DNA of 64,000 nt from assembly GCF_900236475.1 (NCBI RefSeq), contig NZ_LT963352.1, positions 992,001 through 1,056,000 on the forward strand, read 5' to 3'. A program made the translations under genes and the position numbers. Positions within the stretch are counted from its first letter, which is position 1. Each line of letters opens with the position of its first letter. The notes under the pieces are model-generated. The model had not been told where the DNA came from, made no database searches, and saw only the letters and a program-made list of their open reading frames with translations. This document shows positions 62,975 to 64,000 of the stretch, one piece after another. Origin of the DNA: Streptomyces chartreusis NRRL 3882 (GTDB lineage: Bacteria > Actinomycetota > Actinomycetes > Streptomycetales > Streptomycetaceae).

Positions 62975-63817
62975 ATGCCCGTGACCACCCGCGCGCTCCC
63001 GGCGCGCCCCGGGCCGCCGCCCGTGCCCGCGCTGCTCACCGCCGCCCACGGCGGTCCCGCCCTCGCGGTCACCACCGTCGCGGGCCTGCTCGCACTCCGC
63101 GCCGACCTGCACCCCCTCGACGCCGTCGCCGTCACCGCGGCGGTGTTCACCGGCCAGCTGACGATCGGCTGGGGCAACGACCTTCTGGACCTGCGTCGCG
63201 ACCGGGCCGTCGGTCGCGCCGACAAGCCTCTGGCCGTCGGAGCCCTCCCGGTCAGCCGGGTGGTGCCGGCCCTGGTCGTGGCCGCACTCGCCTGCCTCGT
63301 GCTGTCCGCGCTGGCCGACTGGCGCAGTGCGCTGGTCAACGCCACCCTCGCCACCGGTGCGGGCCACGCCTACAACCTGGGGCTCAAGGCGACCGCGTGG
63401 TCGTGGGCACCGTACGCCTGCGCCTTCGGGACGCTGCCCTCGGTCGTCACCCTCGCCGGCCCCGCCCAGGGCTGGGCGCCGCTGTGGATGACCGGCGCCG
63501 GCGCCACGCTCGGTGTCGGGGCGCACCTGCTCAACACGCTGCCCGACCTCGCCGACGACGAGCGCACCGGCGTCCGCGGCCTCCCGCACCGGATCGGCGA
63601 ACGTCGCTCGCGCGTCCTTGCCGCCGTGCTGCTGCCCGCCGCCTCGCTGCTCGCCGTGCTGGGCCCCCCGGGACCGCCCCCGGCATGGGCGTGGGCGGTC
63701 CTCGCGCTGGTGACGGCCCTCGCACTGGGCACGCCGGTCGCCCGCGGTCGTACTCCCTTCCGGGCCGCGGTGGCCATCGCCCTGCTCGACGTCGTCCTGC
63801 TCGTGGCGGCCGGCTGA
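62975..63817 (+). CDS. UbiA-family prenyltransferase
   Basis: A 280-residue membrane protein with about eight helices. The first Asp-rich motif is GNDLLDLRRDRAVGRADKPL near residue 65 (NDxxDxxxD), and the second is TLPDLADDERTGVRGLPHRIG at about 190 (DxxDDxxxG). This matches aromatic or polyprenyl UbiA enzymes that transfer a prenyl diphosphate to an acceptor. It overlaps the following small frame (TGATG) and lies just before a type III PKS start, so a phenolic polyketide acceptor is plausible. Confidence 0.88.
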   Translation: MPVTTRALPARPGPPPVPALLTAAHGGPALAVTTVAGLLALRADLHPLDAVAVTAAVFTGQLTIGWGNDLLDLRRDRAVGRADKPLAVGALPVSRVVPALVVAALACLVLSALADWRSALVNATLATGAGHAYNLGLKATAWSWAPYACAFGTLPSVVTLAGPAQGWAPLWMTGAGATLGVGAHLLNTLPDLADDERTGVRGLPHRIGERRSRVLAAVLLPAASLLAVLGPPGPPPAWAWAVLALVTALALGTPVARGRTPFRAAVAIALLDVVLLVAAG

Positions 63818-63915
63818 TGACGCTCTCCCTCACCTTCCCCACCGTCGCCCTCGGCCTCGCTCGGGCGTTCGTCGCGTCCACCCACTCGCCCAGCCGACCA
63901 CAGGAGCCAGCATGA
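63817..63915 (+). CDS. Tiny ORF between UbiA and PKS, 32 codons
   Basis: ATG 63817 overlaps the UbiA stop and the TGA at 63913 overlaps the ATG of the next gene (ATGA). The product TLSLTFPTVALGLARAFVAST has a short hydrophobic stretch. It may act only as a translational coupler. No family. Confidence 0.35.
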   Translation: MTLSLTFPTVALGLARAFVASTHSPSRPQEPA

Positions 63916-64000
63916 CCATGCGCGTCCTCAGCGTTCGCGGCGCCCTGCCCGAGCACCGCCACCGGCAGGAGGAGATCACCGAGTCCTTCACCACCATGCT
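63912..64000 (+). CDS. Type III polyketide synthase-like protein, N-terminal end (truncated by window)
   Basis: ATG 63912 after CAGGAG. The visible 29 codons read MTMRVLSVRGALPEHRHRQEEITE, the pattern of bacterial chalcone-synthase-like N-termini (LPEHxxxQEEI). If right, it makes alkylresorcinol, pyrone or hydroquinone-type products that UbiA would prenylate. Only the start is seen, so the family call is tentative. Confidence 0.5.
   Translation, partial: MTMRVLSVRGALPEHRHRQEEITESFTTM

Overview
The window is GC-rich DNA (roughly 70% or more) with strong codon-position bias, GTG starts, ATGA/GTGA gene overlaps and families typical of Streptomyces: several SpoIIE-type phosphatases, Rpf-LysM-M23 cell-wall protein, GlgA-type glycosyltransferase next to GlgC, DUF6777 lipoprotein, MpaB oxygenase. 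It reads as a Streptomyces (or close relative) chromosome, probably partly in an accessory zone. I see no rRNA, tRNA, CRISPR array or intact insertion sequence.

Region 1 (1-31.7 kb) is dense and orderly. It holds two PP2C/SpoIIE regulators, a Fpg/Nei glycosylase, a lipase-maturation-factor membrane protein, and a tightly overlapping eight-gene operon (14029 down to 6175) for uptake and non-phosphorylative oxidation of a 6-deoxyhexose, most likely L-fucose. A divergent FadR-type GntR regulator and an exact TGGTnnnACCA operator sit at its head. After it come an AhpD-like protein, an amidase, a VOC protein, two acetyltransferases, a new small 57-residue gene, a zinc-ribbon SDR, a WS/DGAT acyltransferase, glgC and glgA, a CCxxxx(C) iron-sulfur protein, a DMT transporter with a low-complexity tail, an Rpf-type muralytic protein, gnd and a proline-rich protein. 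panD follows.

Region 2 (32.4-61.7 kb) is different: a catabolic island with intact genes separated by unusually many decayed copies of the same families. Intact parts are an amino-acid ABC transporter, a D-threonine-aldolase-family enzyme, an APH-type kinase, a class III aminotransferase-fold enzyme resembling phospho-lyases, a 964-residue FAD/Fe-S 2-hydroxyacid dehydrogenase, a succinate-semialdehyde dehydrogenase, a Tat-exported PotD-like binding protein, a GntR regulator, a HAD enzyme, RidA and two FAD amine/amino-acid oxidoreductases. Decayed parts include second and third copies of the aldolase family, second copies of the semialdehyde dehydrogenase, FAD/Fe-S dehydrogenase, HAD enzyme and RidA, plus remnants of zinc-transport (azt), IclR, aspartase, cupin, GlxA-type and MFS genes. 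The promoters carry repeated GTCGAC-centred sites, two of them inside a ~145 bp inverted repeat, which suggests one GntR regulon. The kinase and aminotransferase-fold gene are divergent from that inverted repeat; together they suggest a phosphorylate-then-eliminate route for a hydroxylated amine or amino acid, with the aldehyde product going to the dehydrogenase.

Region 3 (61.7-64 kb) resumes ordinary gene order: an MpaB-like oxygenase, a UbiA-type prenyltransferase, a tiny ORF, and the first codons of what looks like a type III polyketide synthase, so a prenylated phenolic polyketide cluster probably continues past the window end.
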